From assembly GCA_035772405.1 (NCBI GenBank), contig JAYKKM010000122.1, forward strand, positions 3,655,001 through 3,719,000: a stretch of 64,000 bases of DNA, given 5' to 3'. Positions 52,285 through 62,854 of this stretch are shown here, piece by piece. Both the position numbers and the translations under genes were made by a program. Under the pieces are notes generated by a model. That model had not been told where the DNA came from. It saw nothing but the letters and a program-made list of their open reading frames with translations, and did not search any database. Numbering within the stretch: position 1 is the first letter of the stretch; each line of letters begins with the position of its first letter. This stretch comes from Chrysogorgia sp. JL179-B06 (taxonomy: Eukaryota; Cnidaria; Anthozoa; Scleralcyonacea; Chrysogorgiidae).

Positions 52285-53388
52285 CGTTGTATTTCTTCAA
52301 TTTTTACTGCTGCTAACCACCCTTTATATATTCTTGACACATCTTACTTGCACAGCCAGCTGTTGTTCCGTGGCAAAGTCTTTTTTCATTTCAAATAATA
52401 AGCAGGGCCTTCAGCAGGACCTTCAGCATTGCCTTCAGCCCCTTCTGTGCAGTTAGTTTGTAATTTTGTGTTTTGGCTATGTATAAAATGAAGTTCGCAT
52501 AGCTACTTCCATGCATTTCGCTATTATCCTATATCGTAGTTCACTTCTGAGTCATTTAGTCGTTGTTTTAGACTTATAATATGTTTGGTGATTTGACCTA
52601 TAGAGTTGTTGTTTCAATAAAAAATTTCATAAAAACGTTTGAACCCGCACGCAATCTCTTTCAATATTTTGTATTAAATATTTTAAGAATATTTTGTATT
52701 CTTAAAGTTTCTGCTTTTCTCGGAATTTGTTTCAAAGCAGTATGTAGATAGTATCTTTCGAGGTATCCATCGAGGTCTCCAAATTTAAATTGAATAATAA
52801 AGTAAATAATAGGGCCCGCTGTAGCTGCCACTGGACAATCCTGACTATAATAATAATAAACAACTTCAAACATTGCCAAAAAGCGCTATTTTGAATTTTG
52901 CGCGAGAAATGTTCGAATGAAAAAAAAATTGGGGGAAAAAAAAAATGGCGCGAAAAATTGGCAAAAAATTTGGCGAAAAAAATAATTTGGCGCGAAAAAT
53001 TGCGAAAGGGTTTGGTAAATACCTTACGTGAATCAAGGGATGGACGTCTCTCGTCAGAGTTGTTCGCCGATGTGTATTACGTTGTGTATAGCTTTCATGG
53101 AAGCGAACAAAATTCCAGATAGAGCTGTTGTTTTTGAGTGTTCAAATGAATCAGACTTAGATAAAGGAATTTTACATCAGCGCACCCTAAGCTACGTCAT
53201 AGATGGCTCGTCCAAGGCCCCTTTTCTTTTTCTTCCAAATAGCAGTGTTTGAAGAGAGGTATCTCCGAAATAAATTCTATACAGGAAACAAAAAACTGTC
53301 CAAGGATTGTAGGAACTTTAATAAGTAATGCTTATATATAGTGGTGCAAGGTTGTTTCTAGCCTTGAAAGTCAGAAGCAGAATATTAA
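52285..53388. other. Intronic, nothing recognised
   Basis: A run of GGCGCGAAAAATTGGCAAAA-type short repeats lies at 52890-53010; otherwise no supported gene. A short frame at 53028-53252 (NKIPDRAVVFECSNESD) has no recognisable partner. Confidence 0.45.
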
Positions 53389-53600
53389 ATTTATCGGCAT
53401 GATTAACCTACACTATTAAGTCGACGGAAAATTGTTGACTCGAGCAGGATTTGAACTCGCATCTTCGGGATTTCGGTCCGCTGCTCTACCTGCAGTTAAG
53501 CTACCTCGCCAACTGTGAACAGTGTGCTAATTTAAGTGCACGAAATATTTTCGAACTACCATAAAAATTTATCGGCATGAATAATCATGCCGTAAATTTC
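53389..53600 (-). mobile_element. tRNA-derived SINE-like sequence
   Basis: On the minus strand GGCGAGGTAGCTTAACTGCA...GCGAGTTCAAATCCTGCTCG (about 53437-53510) has A- and B-box-like motifs, with an extra insert in the D arm. The words AATTTATCGGCATGA flank it in direct orientation (about 53389 and 53567). Probably a SINE or tRNA pseudogene, not a tRNA gene. Confidence 0.6.
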
Positions 53601-53664
53601 CATGTTATCCTGAGGATGATTCTGAAATAGAGTCTTAAATTAAATTCTAATTTCTATACTGAAG

Positions 53665-54056
53665 GTGACAGCTACGTCGACACATTGCAGCACCCGGAGT
53701 CTGTGCGTGGCACGGAGAATGAACTGCAAGACAGCTACTATGAAACAGTCGAGGTACAATCCAATTCGAACTCCGATCCATCACGGTATGTCCCAAGTTC
53801 GGCGTCGTCGGCCGATATTTCCACGACAATTTGGCGTACGGCTACGAAAGACCTGTCGGCTTTGAGCGTGGATGGCGTCGGTAAGTTGCTCAAGGACTTG
53901 CACATGGGTGGCTATGTCGGCACGTTCAAAGAGGAGTTGGTGGACGGCGAGATGTTGAGGAGTATGGACCGAGAATCTCTGGAATCTTTAAAATTGAGCA
54001 ATTTCCATATAAAGAAACTGATGAAGGTAGTGCAAGGTTGGCGGCCGAAAGTATAG
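53665..54056 (+). CDS. GAREM-like adaptor gene 2, final exon (SAM domain)
   Basis: Acceptor CTATACTGAAG|GTGAC at 53664/53665 takes the phase-1 end of exon 3 (completing a Gly codon); stop TAG at 54054-54056. The 130 residues begin DSYVDTLQHPESVRGTENEL and include tyrosine motifs (ELQDSYYETVEV). They end in a SAM domain (DLSALSVDGVGKLLKDLHMG then VDGEMLRSMDRESLESLKLS), very close to the SAM of the paralogue at 1-1860. SAM domains mediate protein oligomerisation. The exon lies 31.6 kb from exon 3 because the Polinton and other elements fill the intron. Confidence 0.85.
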
Positions 54057-54755
54057 TAATGGTAATATGAGGATTGTCAAGAAGGGGGGAACGAAACGTC
54101 GGGAAGTTAACTACGCCTACGCTAGTGAACGTGATGTATTGCCAATAGTTTCAACAGATAATATGAGTTGAAAATGCGTTTAGTGTAATCCAGCATTAGT
54201 TATGGAATTAACTTTGTGAACAAAATTAAGAAAATGAAGGCAAAGATGTTTGAAGTTTTCTATTCATACATACATACATACAGTATATACACATATGTAT
54301 TCTAAGGATTTATGGTGGACGTGCAACTTCATGGCCTTCCGGCTGGAATTGAATTTTTCACAATTGAATTTTTCCGGCTGGAATTGAATTTTTCGCAACT
54401 GGTCCCGGTTTGGTCTTAAAATATATATATTCCAACACTCGAAATTTTCCTTCACCATAAATGCTTAGAACATGTAGCTAGTTTAATCGAGTGAAATGCC
54501 AAATATTACTTATAATACACCCAGAATTCTCTCCTCCGCAGAGGCTTATTTTTATTAGAGGAAGGCGTGCGGGCAAAATGGGGAAGCACGCGGGGAGTGG
54601 ATCGAGAAAAATCGGAGGTCAGTGGAGCTCAAAAACCGTATAGCTCAGTGGTCAGAGCACTGCACTAGCATCGCAGCTTCAATTCCAGCCGGAAGGCCAC
54701 GAAGTTGCATTTTTCGCAACTGGTCGTTTGACCACACAATCCGTCATACTTTTTC
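54057..54755. repeat. 3' flank with damaged copies of the tRNA-like repeat
   Basis: 54290-54480 is a minus-oriented copy with a small internal duplication (CTGGAATTGAATTTTTC twice). 54630-54730 is a plus-oriented tRNA-like head (GTATAGCTCAGTGGTCAGAG ... TTCAATTCCAGCCGGAAGG) fused to the tail. No polyadenylation site for the adaptor gene could be fixed. Confidence 0.7.
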
Positions 54756-54759
54756 ATGC

Positions 54760-55070
54760 ACGTCATTCATTGCATTTATTGCAACAACATCATTTATTGC
54801 ATTTCTTGCGATAAATGCCCTAAAATCTACATCGGTGAAACTCCCTTTCAGACAGGTTTGCTGAACATCTTCGTTCCGTGAGGAACAATGATGTTGACAA
54901 ACCTGTAGCCCGCCATTTCAACATGAGCTCTAACCATTTGGTTTCAGACATGAAAGTCTGTGCCATCCTTCCCATCTCAGGTGGTAACGATAACCGCAAA
55001 CGGCAAGAGAAGCGTCTCATTTTTAAACTTGGCACCACACATCCTCTTGGTCTTAACGAACGTTAAAATA
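54760..55070 (+). pseudogene. Penelope-like element fragment (GIY-YIG endonuclease)
   Basis: Across three frames the translation reads CPKIYIGETPF, then FAEHLRSVRNNDVDKPVARH, then NHLVSDMKVCAILPISGGND and KRQEKRLIFKLGTTHPLGLN. This is the C-terminal GIY-YIG nuclease of Penelope-like elements, broken by at least two frameshifts. The 3' flank 55070-55350 includes a poly-C run (55205-55218) and the segment repeated inverted at 4240-4345. Confidence 0.78.
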
Positions 55071-55384
55071 CAAGTTTTTTGTTATTTTAGTTTGTGTGGA
55101 ACTTTTTTATTATTAGCTTATGCACTTTCATTCCTGTTCAAGTTTTTGTTTCTTACTGTTTTACTATAATTGCCTAGAAATGACAGGTCCAATATTCAAG
55201 GGGATCCCCCCCCCCCCTGAGTCTGTTTCCTGATCGACTGTAAAAATAGCAAATGATTTAACTTTTCGCATCTCATTATTATTAGTTTGTTTATCTCCCG
55301 TGCATTTGATTGGCTACTTTCTACTCGTGACACTCTTTTGGCATATATATATATATATAAGCCCTATTTATTTTATTTCATCTC

Positions 55385-55588
55385 GTCTTAAGTTTAAGGC
55401 CTTCCAGCTGGGAATTGAACCCGCGACCCTGCGATGCCAGCTAGTGCAGTGCTCTGACCATGCACTGAGCTACGGAAGCCGTTGCCGAGAGCCCAGCCAC
55501 GAGTTCTGTATATATGGTGGTGGTAATGCCGGGATAAGATTCTGGGTATATTATAGGTAATATTTGGCATTTCACTCGATCAAACTAC
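55385..55588 (-). repeat. tRNA-like repeat copy, interrupted by a LINE
   Basis: Minus-oriented copy from AAGGCCTTCCAGCTGGGAAT through GAGCTACGGAAGCCGTTGCC to CATTTCACTCGATCAAACTA. The rest of the copy resumes at 56671 after the LINE insertion; ATCAAACTAC is duplicated at both junctions. Confidence 0.85.
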
Positions 55589-56670
55589 TCCCGCAGGGAT
55601 CAGTATTGGGTCCTCTACTCTTTCTAATACACATTAATAATCTACCAGCCTGTATCCAGAATAGCTCCATTAGTATGTTCGCTGATGACACGGCCATCTA
55701 TTTTAGCGGTTCATCAACTCAGGAAGTCGCATCTAAACTTGATCAAGATCTGGTAAATGTCAGTAACTGGTCTTATGTCTAATGTCTATGTCTAATGTCT
55801 AATGGCTTAGCTATTAACACCAAAAAAACTGAATTTATGGTCATTGGTTCTGCGCAAAAGCTAAGAACATGTCAGCAGATTGTCTTACATCTTGACGGAA
55901 CTCTCATAAAGAACGTTGATTCCTACAAGTATCTAGGAGTAATTATCGATGAAAATATATCGTGGTCTGCCCATATTGATTACATTTCCAAAAAAGCCTC
56001 GTCAAGGATTGGCTTATTAAGACGCATTAGACCCCTCCTTACTACGTCCATCGCTAAACTTGTATACAACAGCACAATAAGTCCAATTTTTTACTACTGT
56101 GGTGTTGTTTGGGACTCTTGCAATGTTTCAGCAGCAACCAAGCTTCAGAGGTTACAAAACCGTGCAGGTCGTACTATACTTGTAAAGGACATCAATACTC
56201 CATCTGATGTCGTACGTAATCAGTTAAAATGGATTAAATTGAACGAAAGAAGACGTAATTATAAATTAATTATACTGTTTAAATGTTTACACAGTGACAG
56301 TGAAGTTCTTGACTTGAATCTTATCAAACACATGGATATGCACCAATATACAATACTAGAAGGAAACATGACTTTGTACTTTCTAAACCAAGAACTAACC
56401 AGCTTAAAAGAACTTTAAAATATTCAGCCACCCAATCTTGGAACACGTTACCTCCTGAAGTACGCAACTCTGAAAACATCGTTGCTTTTAAAGGAAAATT
56501 ACATAACCTTAGTTTATGACACTTTGTGACTTATTATCATGAGTCAAATTTTATATGTTCCTGTATTTTTGATTAATTTAGTTTGTATTTGTAAAGTATT
56601 CAGGTTCTCTAGGGAGAACAGATTTATCTGATAGGGTTTCCTGATTAAATAAAGCTTTTACTTACTTACT
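55589..56670 (+). mobile_element. 5'-truncated LINE inserted in a tRNA-like repeat
   Basis: Starts inside RT (LPQGSVLGPLLFLIHINNLP, then MFADDTAIYFSGSS), breaks at 55780, and continues to 56418 with KYLGVIIDENISWSAHIDYI and SPIFYYCGVVWDSC. The 3' end is TGATTAAATAAAGCTTTTAC followed by TTAC repeats. Target duplication ATCAAACTAC at 55579-55588 and 56671-56680. Jockey/CR1-like; inactive. Confidence 0.9.
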
Positions 56671-57180
56671 ATCAAACTACATGTTGAAAGGATTATGGTG
56701 AAGGAAAATTTCGAGTGTTGGAATACATACATTTTTAAGACCAAACCGGGACCAGTTGCGAAAAATGCAACTTTAAGGCCTTCCGGCTGGGAATTGAACC
56801 CGCGACCCTGCGATGCCAGTGCAGTGCTCTGACAGCCACGAGTTCTGTATATATGGTGGTGGTAATGCCGGGATAAGATTCTGGGTATATTATAGGTAAT
56901 ATTTGGCATTTCACTCGATCAAACTACATGTTGAAAGGATTATGGTGAAGGAAAATTTCGAGTGTTGGAATACATACATTTTTAAGACCAAACCGGGACC
57001 AGTTGCGAAAAATGCAACTTTAAGGCCTTCCGGCTGGGAATTGAACCCGCGACCCTGCGATGCCAGTGCAGTGCTCTGACCACTGCATGAGCTACGGAAG
57101 CCGTTGCCGAGAGCCCAGCCACGAGTTCTGTATATATGGTGGTGGTAATGCCGCGATAAGATTCTGGGTATATTTGCTGC
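56671..57180 (-). repeat. Two minus-oriented tRNA-like repeat copies
   Basis: Units start at 56681 (GTTGAAAGGATTATGGTGAA) and 56925. The first lacks about 50 bp of the tRNA-like head; the second keeps it (CTCTGACCACTGCATGAGCT). Both include a TATATATGGTGGTGGTAATG end. They continue the array split by the LINE at 55589. Confidence 0.85.
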
Positions 57181-57658
57181 CATAGACAGCACACTAATCT
57201 TGACTTGGGTTGCTGATTATAGTCAACGATTTGTGTAAATTGCCCTCTGTCGAGATGTCGGGATATTTGTTCCATTTTATGACGTTTTGTGACGTAGAAC
57301 TTTAATACACGTGTAAAACTTCTACCTTTCGCCGTTCGGAACTTGTCAACGCTGGGAAGTTTGAACGATCTGTTCTGCCTTCAGTGAAGAAGTATTCTCT
57401 TGTCAAGGTAAGACGACTAAGATAGTTTAACCTATTACGCTCACCAAACGGAAATATGGCTCAGTGAATGCGAGGTATATCTGCTATTTCTTGCCATCAC
57501 CTATGCCATCACAATCATGATATCAAATTGTTTTGTTTATGAATACAGTTTTCCTTCTATTTTAGGTGTATATTGTTGTGACTTTATTATTTTTCACAGG
57601 AATATTGTGTGCGCGCTGATCAGTATTCCGATCAGACATTATCTGCGTTTGTGAAAAA
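57181..57658. other. Leader region upstream of the 2A-like frame
   Basis: Unique-looking sequence without a frame; candidate 5' UTR of the element that encodes the 2A-like segment. A GTAAGACGAC at 57411 could be a splice donor. Confidence 0.4.
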
Positions 57659-58025
57659 ATGTTGATGTTATTTCAGCTGGTAATAACGATTATGGTATTA
57701 CTACTATTGGTACGAATATTTTACCTCAGTGTATTTTTTACATTTGCCAACAAAGAGATTGACAGAACAAATATGTCAAAGTCAAGTAATAGTGTTGTTC
57801 GCTCAAATGTCAAGAATGGCAAATGTCGAAGAAAATCCTGGACCCACAATATATGATGTTGTCGATCCAAGTACAACAATATGTGCTGATTTTAGCCAAG
57901 GCAATACAAAACAATTTAAACAAAATGCTGGTAAACAATGTGTAGCCATGTCTTTGACTGCGATAATACATCATCAAATAACAAATATTAATGCATGGGA
58001 TTGTTATATTGTGTGCTGGAAATAG
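57659..58025 (+). pseudogene. Signal/2A-like leader and truncated QC-motif domain of a mobile element
   Basis: Frame A (57659-57856) begins with a hydrophobic leader (MLMLFQLVITIMVLLLLVRI). Frame B (57729-58025) contains a 2A-like ribosome-skipping sequence, MANVEENPGP, then ADFSQGNTKQFKQNAGKQCV and AMSLTAIIHHQITNINAWD, a cysteine-containing motif typical of a protease-like domain that follows 2A in invertebrate mobile elements. A frameshift near 57815-57835 separates leader and 2A. The domain ends abruptly at 58025, where tRNA-like repeats begin, so only the N-terminal end of the element is present. Confidence 0.6.
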
Positions 58026-58040
58026 CTTTTATACTTGTAT

Positions 58041-58850
58041 AAGCAATTCTCGGCAACGGCTCCGTAGCTCAGTGGTCAGAGCACTCGGTGGTCAGAGCTC
58101 AGTGGTCAGAGCACTCAGTGGTCAAGGCTCTCGGCAACGGCTTCCGTAGCTCAGTGGTCAGAGCACTGCACTAGCATCGCAGGGTCGTGGGTTCAATTCC
58201 AGCTGGAAGGCCTCTAAGTTGCATTTTTCGCAACTGGTCCCGGTTTGGTCTTAAAATGTATGTATTCCAACACTCGAAATTTTCCTTCACCATAAATCCT
58301 TTCAACATGTAGTTTGATCGAGTGAAATGCCAAATATTACCTATAATATACCCAGAATCTTATCCCGGCATTACCACCATATATACAGAACTCGTGACTA
58401 GGCTCTCGGCAACGGCTTCCGTAGCTCAGTGGTCGCGGGTTCAATTCCAGCCGGAAGGCCTCTAAGTTGCATTTTTCGCAACTGGTCCCGGTTTGGTCTT
58501 AAAATGTATGTATTCCAACACTCGAAATTTTCCTTCACCATAAATCCTTTCAACATGTAGTTTGATCGAGTGAAATGCCAAATATTACCTATAATATACC
58601 CAGAATCTTATCCCGGCATTACCACCACCATATATACAGAACTCGTGGCTGGGCTCTCGGCAACGGCTTCCGTAGCTCAGTGGTCAGAGCGCTGCACTAG
58701 CAATCGCAGGGTCGCGGGTTCAATTCCTACCGGAAGGCCGCTAAGTTGCATTTTTCGCAACTGGTCCCGGTTTGGTCTTAAAATGTATGTATTCCAACAC
58801 TCGAAATTTTCCTTCACCATAAATCCTTTCAATATATATATATATTTATA
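58041..58850 (+). repeat. Tandem plus-oriented tRNA-Ala-like repeats (about 3 units)
   Basis: Heads at about 58135, 58408 and 58660 read GGCTTCCGTAGCTCAGTGGT...GGGTTCAATTCCAGCCGGAA, with an AGC anticodon-position triplet (CTAGCAT loop). The second head has lost about 40 nt. The tails (GCATTTTTCGCAACTGGTCC to TATATACAGAACTCGTG) are nearly identical. Before the first head, GCTCAGTGGTCAGAGCAC is amplified about three times (58060-58130). Confidence 0.88.
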
Positions 58851-59080
58851 TGTTGAATTTAAAAAAGAACAGGCAGACCAAAACGATGATGCTCCTAGCA
58901 GAAGGAACCACAAACATGGATGCAGGTTATGCTCTTGGATGATATTATATATGAATTGAAGAGAATGACAAAGAGCAAGAAAACTTCTCACCAGTCCAGT
59001 AGAAAACTTCATGTTTTCTCTCACAAAAATGAATAAATATATATATATAAATATATATATATAAATACATATATATAAAT
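58851..59080. repeat. Penelope-flank remnant and AT repeat
   Basis: GAATTGAAGAGAATGACAAA and CAAGAAAACTTCTCACCAGT at 58956-59005 recur at 59782-59828 beside the Penelope-like element; a TATATAAATA microsatellite follows (59034-59080). Confidence 0.65.
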
Positions 59081-59082
59081 AG

Positions 59083-59642
59083 GTAATATTTGGCATTTCA
59101 CTCGATCAAACTACATGTTGAAAGGATTTATGGTGAAGGAAAATTTCGAGTGTTGGAATACATACATTTTAAGACCAAACCGGGACCAGTTGCGAAAAAT
59201 GCAACTTCAAGGCCTTCCGGCTGGAATTGAACCCGCGACCCTGCGATTGCTAGTGCAGTGCTCTGACCACTGAGCTACGGAAGCCGTTGCCGAGAGCCTA
59301 GTCACGAGTTCTGTATATATGGTGGTAATGCCGGGATAAGATTCTGGGTATATTATAGGTAATATTTGGCATTTCACTCGATCAAACTACATGTTGAAAG
59401 GATTTATGGTGAAGGAAAATTTCGAGTGTTGGAATACATACATTTTAAGACCAAACCGGGACCAGTTGCGAAAAATGCAACTTCAAGGCCTTCCGGCTGG
59501 AATTGAACCCGCGACCCTGCGATTACTAGTGCAGTGCTCTGACCACTGAGCTACGGAAGCCGTTGCCGAGAGCCTAGTCACGAGTTCTGTATATATGGTG
59601 GTAATGCCGGGATAAGATTCTGGGTATATTATAGGTAATATT

Positions 59643-59645
<3 letters not shown>
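59083..59645 (-). repeat. Tandem minus-oriented tRNA-Ala-like repeats (2 units)
   Basis: Units start at about 59083 and 59361 (GGTAATATTTGGCATTTCAC), period about 278 bp, with intact minus-strand heads (GAACCCGCGACCCTGCGATT, CTGACCACTGAGCTACGGAA). Together with 58041-58850 they form a large inverted array. An AT microsatellite runs from 59640 to 59780. Confidence 0.88.
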
Positions 59646-59674
<29 letters not shown>

Positions 59675-59804
59675 TATATATAAATATATATATATATAAA
59701 TATAAATATATATAAATATATATATAAATATATATAAATTTATATAAATATATATATATATATATATAAATATATATATATATGAATTGAAGAGAATGAC
59801 AAAG

Positions 59805-61020
59805 CAAGAAAACTTCTCACCAGTCCAGATAAATTTTTAAAATATTTCGAACATTCGTTCTTCTTCAGTTAAAATATAAAAATAATATATGGCACAAAGT
59901 GCCCTATATATACATAATATATAATAAATATTTACATAAATTTACTTTAAAATGATCCTAGTAATAATTAACATGACATGTATTTAATGCGTTTCTTTGA
60001 ACGGTATTCGCATCTTTTGTTTAGCCCTAATGGCTGTAAAGTACGCAATTGTGCTGTCTGCAATAAGTCTCTCTGGCTAATAGAAGTTCTTCAACATTGT
60101 CTTTATTTAAAATAGCTTCAATTACTATAAACTCAAAATCCCCTAAGACATGAGGAGTTTTATTAAAATGTGTGGCAACCTCACAGGTATTTTTACCGGT
60201 AACCATTGCCGATTTATGATTGCGAAATCGAACTTTAAACTGGTTAATGGTGGATCCCACATACTGCAATTTGCATTTCTTACAAGAAACTAAATATATC
60301 ACCCCAGAGGAAGTACAAGAAAGCGCCTGCTTCATCTTATAAAAGCGGCCTGTGGCATAACTGGTAAAATTTTCAGCTTCTGCCAAATAATTTTTACATA
60401 GGTCACATTTCTTTATACATTTAAAACATCCTAACTTAACCGAGTTATCTCCAGTATCGTAGGCCTTTTTCCTAAACTTAGAAGGCGCTAATATATCCTT
60501 CAAATTCTTCGTTCTCCTATAGTCAGGTATGATGGACTTAGGCGGAAATATATCTCTTAACAACGGCGACGATTCTAATAAATTCACGTTTCTCTTAATA
60601 ATTTTACTGATGTCTGGAAGTCTGGGGTTATAATCTAATACTAGCGGAAACGTGCGTCTCTTGCGCTTCCTCTTGGGTTTCAAAATTTCAGTCCTATCTT
60701 TCCGCATGGCCTTTTCAAATTGTTTATCTACCAATTCATTATCATAATTTTGCTGTTTTAAATACGATTTGTACTCAATGCAACCTTTCTCCAAATATTC
60801 ATTGGTAGAACAATTCCGCTTAATTCTCAAGGCAACTCCATAAGGGATGGCCTTCTTGCAATGGTAAGAATGCGAGCTCGAAAATGGCAAATATAAATGA
60901 CTGTCGGTGGGTTTGGCATAAATATCAGTGACCACATAACCATTTTGGAGATGCAAGGATCAAGGACATTAAGACTCTCACCTAATAAACCAATTTTGAG
61001 AAGGTGAGAAGTTTTCTTAT
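59805..61020 (-). mobile_element. 5'-truncated Penelope-like element
   Basis: Minus-strand insertion containing the frame at 60027-60956. Flanks carry an inverted word (AAGAAAACTTCTCAC at 59805, GTGAGAAGTTTTCTT at 61004), as expected for Penelope-like insertions with inverted partial copies. Embedded in AT microsatellite and next to remnants of the same family. Confidence 0.82.
60027..60956 (-). pseudogene. Penelope-like RT C-terminus with GIY-YIG endonuclease
   Basis: 309 codons, open but truncated at the N-terminus. The RT palm-end/thumb region reads VVTDIYAKPTDSHLYLPFSS, then HCKKAIPYGVALRIKRNCST. A basic linker (KPKRKRKRRTFPLVLDYNPR) and Cys-rich CFKCIKKCDLCKNYL precede the GIY-YIG nuclease (GVIYLVSCKKCKLQYVGSTI, NQFKVRFRNHKSAM, ending EELLLARETYCRQHN). 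The RT catalytic Asp motifs lie upstream and are missing. Upstream of 60956 the frame shifts (LLKIGLLGESLNVLDP at about 60970 belongs to the same protein context). Confidence 0.88.
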
Positions 61021-61234
61021 AGCAAAATATATTTATATATTTATAGCACTCTGTGAAGTTGGTGTAGGTGTCCTTTAGCGATAATGCAACGCCCACTACC
61101 CTTGTGGTAGTAGTTTGAGCACTCTGGCCCTATACCGCTTCACGCTCTCTGGATGTGCGCATGACCGCTGTTTATCCCACAAGCGGTTGTCACTGGCAAT
61201 CGTTTGCGTATAATTGGTACTCATGCCCATATCT

Positions 61235-61290
61235 AGATTGTATCAAGCTACACTGATGAGCTGTGGAACTGCGAAACACGTATCTGCAGA
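61235..61290 (+). ncRNA. Hammerhead-ribozyme motif (Penelope-type)
   Basis: CTGATGAG (61253-61260) and CGAAAC (61272-61277) are separated by a short stem-loop, followed by a TATC cleavage-type site (61281-61284). CTACA before the core can pair with TGCAG after it, with one mismatch, as helix I. Helix III is very short, as in the minimal hammerheads known from Penelope-like elements. It is on the plus strand, opposite to the neighbouring Penelope frame. Activity is not shown. Confidence 0.75.
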
Positions 61291-61299
61291 TATTGTACT

Positions 61300-61445
61300 A
61301 ATATATATTTATATATATATTTATATATATATTTATATATTTATATATTTATATGTTTATATGTTTATATGTTTATATGTTTATATATTTATATATTTAT
61401 AGATTAATAGATTAATAGATTTATAGATTTATAGATTTATAGATT
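61300..61445. repeat. AT-rich ATTTATAT microsatellite
   Basis: TTTATATATA/TTTATATG/ATAGATTT units; frames here (poly-Ile/Tyr) are not genes. Confidence 0.85.
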
Positions 61446-62214
61446 ATAATTATTATTATCACCCGCGCTACGCTCGGTCGCTTCGCGACTATTAAAACTT
61501 AAAAGTAATTATTTTTACTACAGTTCTCCTTTAATTTTGTCACACGTCTGCACAATATGATTATATGAAGATCAACTGATCAAATAATCTGGATCTCTAA
61601 TATACCCAAAAGATCCTCGTATCTACTGAAACTATAGTTGCTGATCAAGGGAGTGCATTGTATGAGTTGTTATTATTGTGATTATACACCATGCAACCGA
61701 ACCGATTGGTTTGAGTGTTCGTTTTAAAATCCGTCCGCGTTTGGACGACAACCTCAAGGTCTGAGAAACCTTTGAAGGAAGATCAACCACACAAATCTGG
61801 ACTTTTTCTCCACAAGTTCATCGTGTACATTAAACAGACCAATCAAAGGTAACGAGTCCTGCAGTACGTACAAAAAACTCAATTTTAAAAGTTTCCACAA
61901 CCATCTCAAAACCGAAATGATTTAACTGAGGAAGATGAACTATACCCTAATTGGTAGAAAAAACCATGACGTAACCACAACAACAGTATGGAGTTAACCA
62001 CTGGAACAATAAGGAAGTAAAACATACAGCTGAGTCTGCTATTCTATCCAGAAATCGATTTAATCTCAGGTACCGATCATTGAAACTAACCGCCAGGTCG
62101 ATCGACTTTTACGTTATGGCTTCCGATCGTGTTGTATTGACCGACTGACTCCAGTACGACTGACTCCAAAGTTGCACAACCATCTCCGCAAGACGTACCG
62201 AATAGCGTCACAAC
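61446..62214. other. Upstream region of adaptor gene 3
   Basis: No gene. TGATTTAACTGAGGAAGATG at 61919 nearly repeats the coding start at 62218 (see finding). Short direct repeats GACTGACTCCA flank 62145-62170. Candidate promoter/5' UTR for the gene at 62215. Confidence 0.45.
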
Positions 62215-62475
62215 ATGTCTGATTTAACTGAGGAAGATAAACTGCTGGAATCCCTATGCTGGAGCAGCGATCAATACCCTCTCGACGAGTTCCTCGAACA
62301 CCACCCGCTCCCTCAAGTGGTCTGTGTCGAAGAGGGTCACTACGGTGAAAATGAGTGGACGAGTTTAGGCAGCGGCGAAGTCTTAATTCTGCACGCCTTA
62401 TCAACAAGGAAGAAACTAGTGGGCCACGACTGCAACGGTAAACCTTTGACAATCACATCGGATTGCCCTGTCAAG
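62215..62475 (+). CDS. GAREM-like adaptor gene 3, exon 1 (CABIT start)
   Basis: 87 codons from ATG 62215 (MSDLTEEDKLLESLCWSSDQ) to donor CAAG|GTAAAT at 62475/62476, phase 0. LCWSSDQYPLDEFLEHHPLP, QVVCVEEGHYGENEWTSLGS and ALSTRKKLVGHD align with the starts of the other two adaptor genes; the exon ends at SDCPVK, earlier than exon 1 of gene 2. No further exon is visible before the window end. Same predicted role as its paralogues: N-terminal half of a CABIT signalling module. Confidence 0.78.
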
Positions 62476-62850
62476 GTAAATCAAATGCTTCTTGCCATTA
62501 TAACATACGGGGTTCATCCACTAAACTTCATTTACCGCAACAAAAGACGGATTATCTTAAAAAGAGGAGCTTGAGTTATAGTTTTCGGCTAATTTGTGGA
62601 ATGCCCTGACATTTGAATTAAGATACTTTCATTTTTTGGAAATTAATGCAGGCTTTGGTGTAAGAATGCTTTTGTTGTTATATTTAGCTCAGTTGAGCTC
62701 ATCCTGACGTGTGAGGGCGTAAAGCCTGGTTAGATATAGAAAGGAAATGGTAATTACAAATATTAATATACAGACTAAACTAAACTAACTAACAATATCT
62801 AATATAGGATAGTTAACACTTTGAATCTGAAATTGCGCTGCCACTCTGGT
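62476..62850. other. Intron 1 of adaptor gene 3, nothing recognised
   Basis: AT-rich intronic sequence; no repeat or gene is supported. Confidence 0.5.
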
Positions 62851-62854
62851 TTAA

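Noticed and set aside
58655..58740. Functional tRNA-Ala gene cluster
   Set aside because: The tRNA-like heads have mismatched stems and are always fused to the same tail, so they are repeat units.
58570..59096. Frames across the tRNA-like repeats
   Set aside because: They arise from repeat sequence in many copies and have no conserved protein features.
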